In this document: positions 39,209-39,287 of the stretch, in pieces
How positions within the stretch are numbered: the first letter of the stretch is position 1
How the letters are laid out: each line of letters opens with the position of its first letter
NCBI GenBank assembly: GCA_017481225.1
Contig: JAFUPM010000090.1
Span: 1-39,287 of the forward strand
DNA length: 39,287 bases
Direction of reading: 5' to 3'
Source of the DNA: Clostridia bacterium
Lineage (GTDB): Bacteria; Bacillota; Clostridia; Oscillospirales; CAG-272
Position numbers and translations under genes: made by a program
The notes under the pieces: generated by a model
What the model saw: only the letters and a program-made list of their open reading frames with translations
Told to the model about the DNA's origin: nothing
Database searches by the model: none

Positions 39209-39279
39209 TGATATAACCCCCTTAAAGTAGTCTTGAAACTTTTTGTTTTTCAAGTGTCTACTCTAAGGGGATTATATCA
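39209..39279. mobile_element. 71-bp hairpin element resembling insertion-sequence ends (MITE-like)
   Basis: The 22-bp left arm (39209-39230, TGATATAACCCCCTTA then AAGTAG) and the right arm (39258-39279) are inverted repeats with two mismatches. A partly paired TTGAAA/TTTCAA segment and short loop lie between. The arms resemble, from memory, IS3-family ends (TGA...CCCCTTA.AGTAGACACTTGAAA). AAA flanks both sides and could be a target duplication. No transposase is present. Confidence 0.5.
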
Positions 39280-39287
39280 AAATCCGA

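Overview
The window looks like a chromosome segment of an anaerobic, Gram-positive Clostridia-type bacterium, probably an uncultured gut or rumen lineage. This is inferred from the many signal-peptidase-II lipoproteins with no outer-membrane machinery, strong AGGAGG-type ribosome binding sites, sigma-A style promoters, clostridial redox genes and a class II aldolase. No rRNA, tRNA or CRISPR array was seen.

Layout. (1) 1-924: a repeat-rich non-coding stretch around one small membrane-protein gene on the minus strand. (2) 925-17126, minus strand: one tight run of seven genes, read from high to low coordinates. It encodes a giant surface subtilase with leucine-rich repeats, a lipoprotein with InlB-type repeats, a peptide-binding lipoprotein (OppA type), and permeases and ATPases OppB, OppC, OppD and OppF. 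Gaps are 3-27 bp and the only clear promoter is at 17188-17216, so this reads as a single proteolysis-plus-peptide-import operon. (3) 17850-23388, plus strand: a divergent run of three related lipoproteins, the first with a thioredoxin/TlpA domain, starting from a promoter with the same boxes as the minus-strand one and ending at a strong terminator. (4) 23639-26052, minus strand: a two-gene redox operon, a membrane protein ending in a CD1871A-like CXXC tail and a membrane polyferredoxin fused to TlpA. (5) 26296-29202, plus strand: a PP-type phosphatase, a broken PCP_red-like gene, a DUF1349 protein, DNA-3-methyladenine glycosylase I and a nitroreductase. (6) 29559-30518, minus strand: class II fructose-bisphosphate aldolase. 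(7) 30740-30890: a consensus promoter followed by a foldable RNA with no ORF, a candidate non-coding RNA; then a small unknown gene. (8) 31550-34198: a secreted EndA/NucM-type nuclease, whose last 37 codons' worth of DNA are tandemly repeated past its stop codon. (9) 34670-37500: an accessory patch, AT-richer by eye, with remnants of genes, a DUF4238 gene and a broken peptide deformylase. (10) 37641-39119, minus strand: a tannase/feruloyl-esterase-like hydrolase, followed by a short hairpin element resembling insertion-sequence ends at 39209-39279.

How the genes may work together (inference). Regions 2 and 3 share an intergenic region with mirrored near-identical promoters, so they may be co-regulated. 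The subtilase would cut proteins at the surface, the Opp system would import the peptides, and the lipoproteins would act as exposed accessory, binding or redox proteins. The extracytoplasmic thioredoxin domains of region 3 (Cys220/Cys223) and region 4 (Cys388/Cys391) suggest a thiol-disulfide branch, possibly fed with electrons by the polyferredoxin. A recurrent oddity is tandem repetition of gene 3' ends beyond the stop codon (oppF, 58-bp period; nuclease, 111-bp period).
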